Assembly (NCBI RefSeq): GCF_003664125.1 | Contig: NZ_RCCP01000002.1 | Coordinates: forward strand, 248,001 to 312,000 | From: Planococcus citreus | Lineage (GTDB): Bacteria > Bacillota > Bacilli > Bacillales_A > Planococcaceae | Direction of reading: 5' to 3' | Length of the DNA: 64,000 nt | Shown here: piece by piece, positions 1 through 9,279 of the stretch | Position numbering within the stretch: position 1 is the stretch's first letter | How the letters are laid out: every line of letters begins with the position of its first letter | The notes under the pieces: model-generated | Databases searched by the model: none | The model's input: only the letters and a program-made list of their open reading frames with translations | What the model was told of the DNA's origin: nothing | Made by a program: the position numbers and the translations under genes

Positions 1-555
1 CGCACGGCGGTTGACCATACGGCCGAACGGCGTATCTTGCGCGACATTCAACTGGCCCGTTCCTTCGCAATACGGGCAAGTTTTCTTGCTCGTTCCGGGC
101 TTCGCTCCTGATCCGTCGCAAGTTTCGCATGTTTCATCTTTCGGGATTTCAATTTCCGTCTCCTCGCCGAATACCGCATCCAGAAAATCGATGGTCATGG
201 AATATTGAAGATCATCGCCTTTTCTAGGTGCATTTGGGTCGCGCCGGCGCGTGCCGCCGCCGAAGAAGGTGCTGAAAATGTCATCAAAGCCGAATCCTTC
301 CGCACCGCCGAATCCGCCGCCGCCGAAGCCTTGGTTTGGATCCTGATGGCCGAACTGGTCGTATTGGGCGCGTTTTTGCTCATCGCTCAACACTTCATAG
401 GCTTCTTTGACTTCCTGGAACTTCTCGGAAGCATCCGCTTCCTTATTGATGTCCGGGTGATATTGTTTGGAAAGCTTCCGGTACGCTTTCTTAATTTCCT
501 CTTTTGAAGCATCCTTAGAAACGCCAAGGACTTCATAATAGTCTCGCTTATTCAT
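1..555 (-). CDS. dnaJ: Chaperone DnaJ, N-terminal part (cut by window start)
   Basis: Co-chaperone that stimulates DnaK ATP hydrolysis and delivers unfolded clients. About 185 residues are visible. They start with a J domain carrying HPD at residues 33-35, then a Gly/Phe-rich linker (GGGGFGG), then the first zinc-centre repeats CETCDGSG and CPYCEGTG. The C-terminal substrate-binding domain lies outside the window. The ATG at 553-555 is followed by [11 protein letters not shown], the usual DnaJ opening, and is preceded by a purine-rich AGGGAG ribosome site. It is the last visible gene of the hrcA-grpE-dnaK-dnaJ operon. A hairpin separates it from dnaK, so it may be expressed at a lower level. 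Confidence 0.97.
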   Translation of the reverse strand, partial: MNKRDYYEVLGVSKDASKEEIKKAYRKLSKQYHPDINKEADASEKFQEVKEAYEVLSDEQKRAQYDQFGHQDPNQGFGGGGFGGAEGFGFDDIFSTFFGGGTRRRDPNAPRKGDDLQYSMTIDFLDAVFGEETEIEIPKDETCETCDGSGAKPGTSKKTCPYCEGTGQLNVAQDTPFGRMVNRRA

Positions 556-619
556 AGGTCACTCTCCCTCTTGCAGTCAACTGTAATTGTACACGGTTTA
601 AATTGCGCTTGCAAAGACA

Positions 620-659
620 TTGAAAAAGCCAAAGCAGTTGCTTTGCTTTGACTTTTTCG
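620..659 (-). terminator. Hairpin between dnaK and dnaJ
   Basis: On the minus strand an AAAAAGTCAAAGCA arm pairs with TGCTTTGGCTTTTT around a short loop and ends in five T. It sits in the 116-bp gap after dnaK. It looks like a leaky intrinsic terminator or mRNA-processing hairpin that would lower dnaJ expression relative to dnaK; that role is inferred. Confidence 0.55.
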
Positions 660-671
660 GCCTTGCATATC

Positions 672-2501
<1,830 letters not shown>

Positions 2502-2540
2502 TTAAAATTCCTCCATTAACATTAGATTCTTGAATTTCAC

Positions 2541-3146
2541 TTATTCGTTCACTTTTACCATTGCCGGGCGGAGCACTCTGCCATTCAGGGTATACCCCTT
2601 TTGAAGCTCCTGTAACACCGTTCCGGGTTCGCTGTCTGCATCGCTTTCCTGCATGACTGCCTGATGGAAATGAGGGTCGAACGGTTCGCCGACCGCTTTG
2701 ATCTCTTCCAAGCCTTCCGCCGCTACAGCATCAGCCAAGGATTTCTTGACCATTTCAAGGCCCTTCAAAAGAGAGGCGGATTCTTCGCTTTTCGCTTCAA
2801 CAGCAAGCGCGCGGTCAAAATTATCCATGACCGGCAAAAGATCCGTCAACAATGATTGGGAACGGAATTGCTTTGCCAATTCCTGGTCTTTTTTGGTGCG
2901 GCGCTTGAAATTGTCATAATCTGCCAAAAGGCGCAAGTATTTGTTCTGCTCTTCTTCAAGCTGTGCTTGAAGTTCAGCCTTCTCATCTACTGGCTCTTCT
3001 GCTTGTGGCTGATCGGATGATTCGACAGTTCTAGGCTCTGTTCCTTCAGCGGTTTCTGCTGTTTCGTCCACAGTTTCCGCCGACTCTTGTTGTGCAGCTT
3101 CCTGTTCTAGGTCTTGTTGTTTGAGTGTTTCTTTTTCATTCGACAA
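2541..3146 (-). CDS. grpE: Nucleotide exchange factor GrpE
   Basis: GrpE releases ADP from DnaK and resets the chaperone cycle. The protein has 201 residues. A long acidic, Gln/Glu-rich disordered N-terminus (about 1-60) precedes a coiled-coil helix (about 60-110, LRLLADYDNFKRRTKK). The C-terminal beta domain contains FDPHFHQAV and ends NGRVLRPAMVKVNE, the family hallmark. It lies 19 bp downstream of hrcA and 39 bp upstream of dnaK, in the standard Gram-positive order. Confidence 0.98.
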   Translation of the reverse strand: MSNEKETLKQQDLEQEAAQQESAETVDETAETAEGTEPRTVESSDQPQAEEPVDEKAELQAQLEEEQNKYLRLLADYDNFKRRTKKDQELAKQFRSQSLLTDLLPVMDNFDRALAVEAKSEESASLLKGLEMVKKSLADAVAAEGLEEIKAVGEPFDPHFHQAVMQESDADSEPGTVLQELQKGYTLNGRVLRPAMVKVNE

Positions 3147-3165
3147 AATATGTGCCTCCTTTGGT

Positions 3166-4197
3166 TCACTTTCCTTGAAACAGCCGTGTCAGCTCTTTCG
3201 ATAGATCGCCGCTTACGTAATCCAATAGCGAGACGATCCGGCGGTAATCCATTCTTTTCGGCCCGACAATCGCGATGGAGCCCATTTGCTCATCCCCGAT
3301 ATCATAAGATACCGTAATGACCGAGCAATCTTCCATGGCCGCCAGCGCGTTTTCCGAACCGATGCGGATTTGAAGCCCTTGAGCGCCGATCGGCAAGATT
3401 TCAGGAATGTGCTTCCCTTCTTCCATCACATCCATCAACTCACGGATTTTCTGAATATCATGGAAATCCGGCTGCTTCAAAATATTCAGCTTGCCGCCAT
3501 AATACACATTATCCGAGCGAGGAAGCAGCAATGCCTGCTTGAACGTTCGGAACAATTCACCGTAGCGCTCGATATGTTGGCGCAAGAGAGCGAGCGTTTC
3601 CTGCTCGAGGCGTATGTGCAGGTCGTGCAGCGAGACGCCGATGAGCCGCTCGTTCAAGATATTGACCATCTTTTCGATGTCGGATGGATCCAGATCCGGT
3701 GGGATGGAGAATACCCGATTTTCCACATGGCCCGAGTCGGTAACGATGATCGCCACCGCCATTCCCGGGGACAAGGGCACGATCGACAATTTTTTGACGA
3801 CATGTTTGCGAATATCCGGTCCCAGCAGAATTGACGTATAATTCGTCAATTCGGACAGGATGCCAGCCGAACGTTTGATGATTTCCTCGGTTTCGGTCAC
3901 TTTTTCCTCAAAAACCGAACGAAGCTGGACAATGTCCTGTTGCGGCACAGGATTCGGCGTCAGCAAATGGTCCACATAATAGCGGTAGCCTTTTTGAGAC
4001 GGAATCCGGCCCGAGGATGTGTGAGTCTTTTCGAGGTAACCCTGGCCTTCGAGCTCAGCCAATTCATTGCGAATGGTTGCCGAACTGGAAGTGATGCCCG
4101 GCTTTTTAGCTAGTTGGTTCGATCCTACCGGCTGCGCTGATTGGATATAATCATCGACTGTCACTTTCAAAATGAGCAGCTGCCGTTCTGTTAACAT
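3166..4197 (-). CDS. hrcA: Heat-inducible transcription repressor HrcA
   Basis: HrcA binds CIRCE and represses the dnaK operon; GroE normally maintains its activity. I chose the ATG at 4195-4197 (MLTERQLLILK). It matches the usual family start and has AGAGGTGAT six bases upstream, giving 343 residues, the same length as I recall for B. subtilis HrcA. An upstream in-frame GTG at 4218 would lie inside the CIRCE operator and is unlikely. The N-terminal winged helix (about 1-75) includes SSATIRNELAELE. The GAF-like inducer region follows and the protein ends YVSGDLSKELTRLF. First gene of the operon, so it is autoregulated. Confidence 0.97.
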   Translation of the reverse strand: MLTERQLLILKVTVDDYIQSAQPVGSNQLAKKPGITSSSATIRNELAELEGQGYLEKTHTSSGRIPSQKGYRYYVDHLLTPNPVPQQDIVQLRSVFEEKVTETEEIIKRSAGILSELTNYTSILLGPDIRKHVVKKLSIVPLSPGMAVAIIVTDSGHVENRVFSIPPDLDPSDIEKMVNILNERLIGVSLHDLHIRLEQETLALLRQHIERYGELFRTFKQALLLPRSDNVYYGGKLNILKQPDFHDIQKIRELMDVMEEGKHIPEILPIGAQGLQIRIGSENALAAMEDCSVITVSYDIGDEQMGSIAIVGPKRMDYRRIVSLLDYVSGDLSKELTRLFQGK

Positions 4198-4211
4198 GAT
4201 CATCACCTCTG

Positions 4212-4238
4212 TTAGCACTCTATGAGTTCGAGTGCTAA
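4212..4238 (-). promoter_or_regulatory. CIRCE operator
   Basis: A perfect 9-bp inverted repeat TTAGCACTC / GAGTGCTAA with a 9-bp spacer, exactly the CIRCE consensus bound by HrcA. It lies between the promoter and the hrcA start codon, overlapping the likely transcript 5' end. Confidence 0.98.
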
Positions 4239-4248
4239 GACTACACTA

Positions 4249-4277
4249 AAATTACCAAATCTTTTTTTGCTTGTCAA
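4249..4277 (-). promoter_or_regulatory. Sigma-A promoter of the hrcA-grpE-dnaK-dnaJ operon
   Basis: On the minus strand there is TTGACA (4272-4277), a 17-bp spacer and TAATTT (4249-4254). The CIRCE operator starts about 10 bp further downstream, the normal geometry for a repressible heat-shock promoter. Confidence 0.9.
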
Positions 4278-4288
4278 CGGATGCGCTT

Positions 4289-5428
4289 CTAGGAAAGCAA
4301 AAATTGCTCGAAAACTTCATTGCCGACGAATCGGCCTTTATGCGTCAATTTAACACGGCCCTGTTCGATTGCCAGATTGCCTTTTGCCGTTTCGCTGCGG
4401 AGAATCTCGCCGTACACTTTTTCCAGCGGGGCGCCGAACTTTTCTTCAAAATGAGCGATGTCGACACCTGCCGTCTTGCGCAGGCCGAGGAACATCTCTT
4501 CTTCCATCTGCGCCTTGACGCTCACTTGCGTCGCGTCAAGCACCGGCCGCTTACCCGACTCCAGCGGTTCCATGTATTTTTTCAAAGGCCCGTGATTGGA
4601 ATAGCGGATGCCTTTCACATAACCGTGGGCACCCGCGCCGACACCGATGTATTCTTCATTATCCCAGTACAGGAGATTGTGGCGGGATTCATGGCCAGGC
4701 TTTGCGAAATTGGAAATTTCATATTGATGCAATCCATGCTTTTCCATTTCATCCATGAGGCGCTCGTACATATCGCCTTCCAAGTCTTCGGTCACCGTGT
4801 TGAGCTTGCCTTTCACCATCAAATTATAGAACACCGTTTTCGGTTCGATGATCAATGAATATGCCGAGAAATGCGGCATGCCGAATGCGAATGCGCGCTC
4901 AAGCGTTTCGTCCCATTGCGCCATCGTCTGTCCGGGCAGCCCATACATCAAGTCAAAGCTGATATTCGCAAAACCGACTTCGCGTGCAGTTTCAACGGCA
5001 CGCAGCACATCGTCATTGGCATGCGTGCGACCGAGCCGCTTCAATAAATCCTGGTCGAAGGTCTGGACGCCCATGCTCAGCCGGTTGACGCCGCCTTTAT
5101 AGAGCACTTCCATCTTTTCGCGCGTTAATTCATCCGGGTTCGCCTCTGAGCTCCATTCGACGCCTTCAGCCATCGGAACATACTGGTGGATCAACTCAAG
5201 CAAGCGCTCCAGCTGCTCAGGCGTCAAGGCCGTTGGTGTCCCGCCGCCGAGAAAAACCGTCTCAAGCGGATGGTCCAATGCGCCTTCTTGCTTCCACAGC
5301 GCCAATTCCTTGCCGATCGATTCGATATAGGCGTCCACCGGCTGGTCTTTGAAGAACACTTTATTGAAATCACAGTAAAAACAAATCTGGTGGCAGAATG
5401 GGATATGGATATACATGCCTTTTACCAT
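4289..5428 (-). CDS. hemW: Radical SAM haem chaperone / coproporphyrinogen dehydrogenase-like HemW
   Basis: Radical SAM protein of 379 residues. The [4Fe-4S] motif is CHQICFYC near residues 12-19, following HIPF. GGGTPTAL binds SAM, and the C-terminal HemN domain begins around residue 300. It has CxxxCxxC without the extra N-terminal elements of true HemN, so the haem-chaperone HemW assignment is preferred over an active coproporphyrinogen oxidase. The start has AGAAGGA seven bases upstream. It sits between lepA and hrcA, as in B. subtilis. Confidence 0.93.
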   Translation of the reverse strand: MVKGMYIHIPFCHQICFYCDFNKVFFKDQPVDAYIESIGKELALWKQEGALDHPLETVFLGGGTPTALTPEQLERLLELIHQYVPMAEGVEWSSEANPDELTREKMEVLYKGGVNRLSMGVQTFDQDLLKRLGRTHANDDVLRAVETAREVGFANISFDLMYGLPGQTMAQWDETLERAFAFGMPHFSAYSLIIEPKTVFYNLMVKGKLNTVTEDLEGDMYERLMDEMEKHGLHQYEISNFAKPGHESRHNLLYWDNEEYIGVGAGAHGYVKGIRYSNHGPLKKYMEPLESGKRPVLDATQVSVKAQMEEEMFLGLRKTAGVDIAHFEEKFGAPLEKVYGEILRSETAKGNLAIEQGRVKLTHKGRFVGNEVFEQFLLS

Positions 5429-5449
5429 AAAAAAATCCTTCTTTCTAAT

Positions 5450-5481
5450 AGGAAAAGGAGGCAGAAAAACCGCCTCCTTTT
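5450..5481 (-). terminator. Hairpin between lepA and hemW
   Basis: AAAGGAGGC and GCCTCCTTT pair across a 9-base loop just after the lepA stop. The T run is longer on the plus strand (seven) than on the minus strand (four). It may only partly stop lepA transcription and let hemW be co-transcribed. Confidence 0.5.
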
Positions 5482-5487
5482 TTTCGT

Positions 5488-7317
5488 TTATTTGGATTGG
5501 TCATCCATTTTGAGAACAGCCATAAATGCTTCTTGCGGGACTTCCACGGAGCCAACTTGCTTCATCCGCTTTTTCCCTTCTTTCTGCTTGTCCAACAATT
5601 TGCGCTTCCGGGAAATATCGCCGCCGTAGCATTTCGCGAGGACGTTTTTCCGGATGGCGCTGATGGTTTGGCGGGCTACGATCTTCTGGCCGATTGCGGC
5701 TTGGATCGGAACTTCAAACTGCTGACGGGGAATCAATGTCTTCAATTTATCGACAATGATTTTCCCGCGCTCGTAAGCAAAATCCCTATGGACGATAAAG
5801 CTCAACGCATCGACTTTCTCAGCGTTCAGGAGAATGTCCATTTTCACCAATTTAGAATCTTTGTAGCCGATCAATTCATAATCGAACGAGGCATAGCCTT
5901 TCGTGCCCGATTTCAATTGGTCGAAGAAATCATAGACGATTTCCGCAAGCGGCAATTCGTAAATGATGCTGACGCGTGAGTTGTCGAGGTAATCCATGGT
6001 CATGAAATTACCACGCTTTTGCTGGCAGATTTCCATGACGGCGCCGACGAAATCGTTCGGGACCATGACTGTCGCTTTGACATATGGCTCTTCGACATAT
6101 TCAATCTTTTGCGGGTCCGGCATCATCGCCGGGTTATCGATGTTAAGCACTTCCCCGTCTGTCATGTGGACGTGGTAGATAACACTTGGCGCTGTCGTGA
6201 TCAAGTCGATATTGAATTCACGTTCGATGCGTTCCTGGATGATCTCCATATGCAAGAGGCCAAGGAATCCGCAGCGATAGCCGAAACCAAGCGCTTGTGA
6301 GGATTCAGGCTCGAATTGCAATGCGGCATCGTTCAGCTCTAATTTTTCCAGTGCATCGCGCAAATCATTGTATTTCGATGTATCGATTGGGTACATTCCG
6401 CAATAAACCATCGGGTTCAAACGTCGGTAACCTGGCAGTGCTTCTTGTGCCGGGTTTTCCGCAAGCGTGATCGTATCCCCGACGCGAGAATCCGCGACAT
6501 TTTTAATGGAAGCGGTCAGGAAGCCAACATCGCCGACGGTCAATTCGTCGCGCAATGTCACTTTCGGCGTGAAGACGCCAGCTTCAACGACATCGAACTC
6601 TTTGCCGCTCGCCATCATCTTGATCTTGTCGCCTGGCTTGACTGTGCCTTCCATGATCCGGATATAAGCGACAACGCCGCGGTACGGATCGTATAAGGAA
6701 TCGAAAATCATCGCTTTAAGCGGTGCTGACGGGTCGCCTTGTGGCGGCGGAACTTTTTCGACGATCTGTTCAAGGATTTCCTCGATGCCGATTCCGGCTT
6801 TGGCGGAAGCCAATACTGCTTCAGACGCATCGAGGCCGATGACATCCTCAACTTCCTGGCGCACGCGCTCCGGGTCGGCTGCAGGCAAATCGATTTTGTT
6901 GATGACCGGAAGAATCTCGAGATCATTGTCGAGCGCCAAATAGACATTGGCAAGCGTCTGCGCTTCAATGCCTTGTGCCGCATCGACGACCAAAACAGCG
7001 CCTTCACATGCTGCGAGGCTTCTTGATACTTCGTACGTGAAATCGACATGGCCCGGCGTGTCGATCAAGTGCATAATGTATGTTTCTCCGTCTTTTGCTG
7101 TATAATTGAGCTGGACGGCATTCAATTTGATGGTGATTCCCCGCTCACGCTCCAAATCCATGGAATCGAGCAATTGGGATTTCATTTCGCGTGCTGTCAG
7201 TGCATTGGTTCTTTCCAAAATGCGGTCGGCCAGCGTCGATTTTCCATGATCGATGTGTGCGATGATGGAAAAGTTGCGGATCTTCTGTTGTCTCGCTAAT
7301 CTCTGTTCTTGGTCCAT
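5488..7317 (-). CDS. lepA: Elongation factor 4 (LepA)
   Basis: Ribosome-associated translational GTPase that back-translocates or remodels stalled ribosomes. GTPase motifs are [17 protein letters not shown] and NKIDLP. EF-G-like domains follow, and the LepA-specific C-terminus contains [14 protein letters not shown] near residue 580. I use the ATG at 7315-7317 ([10 protein letters not shown]) because GGGAGTGA lies just upstream; the first in-frame codon at 7332 lacks a site. Length is 609 residues. In B. subtilis gpr and spoIIP lie between rpsT and lepA; here only an intergenic gap is present. Confidence 0.98.
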   Translation of the reverse strand: MDQEQRLARQQKIRNFSIIAHIDHGKSTLADRILERTNALTAREMKSQLLDSMDLERERGITIKLNAVQLNYTAKDGETYIMHLIDTPGHVDFTYEVSRSLAACEGAVLVVDAAQGIEAQTLANVYLALDNDLEILPVINKIDLPAADPERVRQEVEDVIGLDASEAVLASAKAGIGIEEILEQIVEKVPPPQGDPSAPLKAMIFDSLYDPYRGVVAYIRIMEGTVKPGDKIKMMASGKEFDVVEAGVFTPKVTLRDELTVGDVGFLTASIKNVADSRVGDTITLAENPAQEALPGYRRLNPMVYCGMYPIDTSKYNDLRDALEKLELNDAALQFEPESSQALGFGYRCGFLGLLHMEIIQERIEREFNIDLITTAPSVIYHVHMTDGEVLNIDNPAMMPDPQKIEYVEEPYVKATVMVPNDFVGAVMEICQQKRGNFMTMDYLDNSRVSIIYELPLAEIVYDFFDQLKSGTKGYASFDYELIGYKDSKLVKMDILLNAEKVDALSFIVHRDFAYERGKIIVDKLKTLIPRQQFEVPIQAAIGQKIVARQTISAIRKNVLAKCYGGDISRKRKLLDKQKEGKKRMKQVGSVEVPQEAFMAVLKMDDQSK

Positions 7318-7429
7318 TTTCTTCACTCCCATATAAACTACTTTGAATTATAGCAGTCAAGCGGGTAATGGGCAATGAATCACCGCATAAAGCTTTCAGT
7401 GTCAAGGGAAACTTCTTTCCACGTAACTA

Positions 7430-7458
7430 TTGCATTCGGCCAGCCGATTTGATAAAAT
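7430..7458 (+). promoter_or_regulatory. Promoter of rpsT
   Basis: TTGCAT (7430-7435), a 17-bp spacer and TAAAAT (7453-7458), about 75 bp upstream of the rpsT start codon. It lies in the divergent lepA/rpsT gap. Confidence 0.75.
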
Positions 7459-7532
7459 TACTTTTGTTGTATAGAGACACTGAAGAGCAAGGGCTTGTGC
7501 CTGACGCTCAAATTGTCTAGGAGGTGAAAGAT

Positions 7533-7781
7533 ATGCCAAACATTAAATCTGCAATCAAACGTGTTCGCACGAACGATACGAAAAATGCTCAGAACTCATC
7601 TGTTAAAACTGCAATGCGTTCTTCTATGAAAAAGGCTGAGAAAGCTGTAGCCAATAATGAAGAAAACAAAGGGGATTCCCTTAAAGCAGCAATCAAACAA
7701 GTTGAGAAAGCAGCTTCTAAAGGTTTGATCCACAAAAACACTGCTGCCCGTAGAAAATCAAGCCTCATGAAAAAAGCGTAA
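7533..7781 (+). CDS. rpsT: 30S ribosomal protein S20
   Basis: Small basic 82-residue protein that binds 16S rRNA early in 30S assembly. The sequence MPNIKSAIKRVRTN and the Lys/Ala-rich helices ending HKNTAARRKSSLMKKA are diagnostic. The ATG at 7533 has a strong AGGAGGTG (7519-7526) at ideal distance; an in-frame start nine bases earlier would overlap that site. Monocistronic, with its own promoter and terminator, and convergent with holA. Confidence 0.98.
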   Translation: MPNIKSAIKRVRTNDTKNAQNSSVKTAMRSSMKKAEKAVANNEENKGDSLKAAIKQVEKAASKGLIHKNTAARRKSSLMKKA

Positions 7782-7790
7782 AACGCATCA

Positions 7791-7822
7791 AAAAGCCGGC
7801 CCTATATTGGGTCGGCTTTTTT
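7791..7822 (+). terminator. rpsT terminator
   Basis: AAAGCCGGCCC pairs with GGGTCGGCTTT (one G-T wobble) around a six-base loop and is followed by a T run. Confidence 0.9.
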
Positions 7823-7835
7823 CTGTGCGAAAAAC

Positions 7836-7875
7836 AACAAAAGCGTCGCCAGCTAGAGCAGGCAACGCTTTTGTT
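7836..7875 (-). terminator. holA terminator
   Basis: An inverted repeat of AACAAAAGCGT and ACGCTTTTGTT lies just beyond the holA stop. It is read on the minus strand and ends in TTTTGTTGTTTT. It faces the rpsT terminator. Confidence 0.8.
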
Positions 7876-7892
7876 CACTAGGTGATTCATAT

Positions 7893-8927
7893 TCAAGAGG
7901 ATTTTTTTGCATGCCCCGCGCGTTTCATGAGGAAGAATTCCAGCACCCGCTCCCGGTTCCCTGAAACGGTTTTCAATTGCAAGTCGATGTCCGCCAAATC
8001 GCCGAGCACTTGCAGCAAACGGGCTTCTGAAATCTGACGACGCTTTTCCACTAGTAGCTTGACACGATAAGGATGCGCCTTGAGCTGTTTGGAAATTTGC
8101 TGCGCATGATAGCCTTTTTTCTGCAGATAATAGACATGCACCATGAAGCGGATCTGCGACGCCAGCAATGCAGCAAGTGCGACAGGCTCTTCCTTTTGAC
8201 GCAACAAGTCATAATAGACGCTGAGCGCCGTCTGAATGTCCCCGTCGAGATAAGCCTGCAGCATCTTGAACGCATCCTGTTCCAGTGTCCGAGCAGTCAT
8301 GTCTTCGATGAGCTCCTGGGAGATTTCTTCTTGCTCCGAGCCGAGGTATAAGGACATCTTCTCGATTTCTGAAGCGAGCAAAGTTAAATTGGTCCCCGCC
8401 ATTTCAATGAGCTTTTGCGCACTTTGCCGCTCCAATATTTTACCATGGGATTTTGCCTTGTGCGCAATCCAGCTTTCCAGTTCATGCGGCTGCAACGACT
8501 TCGCTTCGATAAGCACGACATTCTTTTTCATCAGCTTGACGATTTTTTTGCGTTCGTCCAATTTTTCATACGGTGCCACAAAAACCGTCACGCTTGTCGC
8601 TGGGGGATTTTCGAGCCATGCTTCCAAAGATTTGAGGTCATGGTTGATCTTTTCTTTCCCCCGTTCCGCCGCTTTAAGGAACGAAGCATTGCGCGCGATG
8701 ATCAGCTTGCGGTCGCTAAAAAACGGGATCGTGTCCGCTTCTTCCAACACATGGCCGACCGGTACTTCATCCAAGTCAAAATTGGAGACATCCGTTTCCC
8801 CTGCTTCCGCCATTTGCGCTTTCAGCAATTCGATCGTCTTGGTGATGAAATAGCTCTCCGTCCCGACGATCAGGTAAACCGGATCGATTTTATCCGCGCG
8901 TATCGACTTCCAAATTGATGTAATCAT
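7893..8927 (-). CDS. holA: DNA polymerase III delta subunit (clamp loader)
   Basis: Delta subunit opens the beta sliding clamp within the clamp-loader complex. The N-terminal AAA-like region contains YLIVGTESYFITKTIELLK. Weakly conserved central helices follow, and the C-terminal collar domain includes RQISEARLLQVLGDLADIDL. I use the ATG at 8925-8927 (MITSIWKSI) with GGGAGTGA upstream, giving 344 residues; the alternative GTG at 8936 sits inside that ribosome site. It lies between rpsT and yqzM/comEC, as in B. subtilis. Confidence 0.95.
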   Translation of the reverse strand: MITSIWKSIRADKIDPVYLIVGTESYFITKTIELLKAQMAEAGETDVSNFDLDEVPVGHVLEEADTIPFFSDRKLIIARNASFLKAAERGKEKINHDLKSLEAWLENPPATSVTVFVAPYEKLDERKKIVKLMKKNVVLIEAKSLQPHELESWIAHKAKSHGKILERQSAQKLIEMAGTNLTLLASEIEKMSLYLGSEQEEISQELIEDMTARTLEQDAFKMLQAYLDGDIQTALSVYYDLLRQKEEPVALAALLASQIRFMVHVYYLQKKGYHAQQISKQLKAHPYRVKLLVEKRRQISEARLLQVLGDLADIDLQLKTVSGNRERVLEFFLMKRAGHAKKSS

Positions 8928-9105
8928 ACGTTTCACTCCCTCTGCACTTAACTATACCGGATTTCTCCCTATCGGTCTGCCTCACAGGACAAGTCCGCTT
9001 TTGACAGTTGTGTGACGTCGGCCAAAATCGGCGGACATTGTTTAGTTCGATATGGATTTTTCGTTATCGTTCCCTTATAATAAAATCAACTAGGAGGGAT
9101 TTTCA

Positions 9106-9240
9106 ATGAATGAATTTGAACAGAACGTTCAGTCCAAACGCAACGATGCCATCGATGCAGGGATGGGCTTCGTCGTTTCCTTTGGTTTCTTCGCACTTAT
9201 TTTCATCATCGCTGGCGTCGTACAATTCGTAGCCCGCTGA
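9106..9240 (+). CDS. yqzM: Small membrane protein, YqzM family
   Basis: A 44-residue protein (MNEFEQNVQSKRNDAIDAG...) with a charged N-terminal half and one membrane helix (about 21-43, FVVSFGFFALIFIIAGVVQF). It has a strong AGGAGG site and is followed by a terminator. N-terminus and position between comEC and holA match YqzM of B. subtilis, whose function is not known to me. A TATAAT lies at 9076-9081 upstream, without a good -35. Confidence 0.9.
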   Translation: MNEFEQNVQSKRNDAIDAGMGFVVSFGFFALIFIIAGVVQFVAR

Positions 9241-9244
9241 TTAC

Positions 9245-9279
9245 AAAAAAAGCTCCGGCATAGGCCGGGGCTTTTTTTA
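9245..9279. terminator. Bidirectional terminator between yqzM and comEC
   Basis: AAAAGCTCCGGC and GCCGGGGCTTTT pair around a short loop, with A/T tracts on both sides. It can stop yqzM from the left and comEC from the right. Confidence 0.85.
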
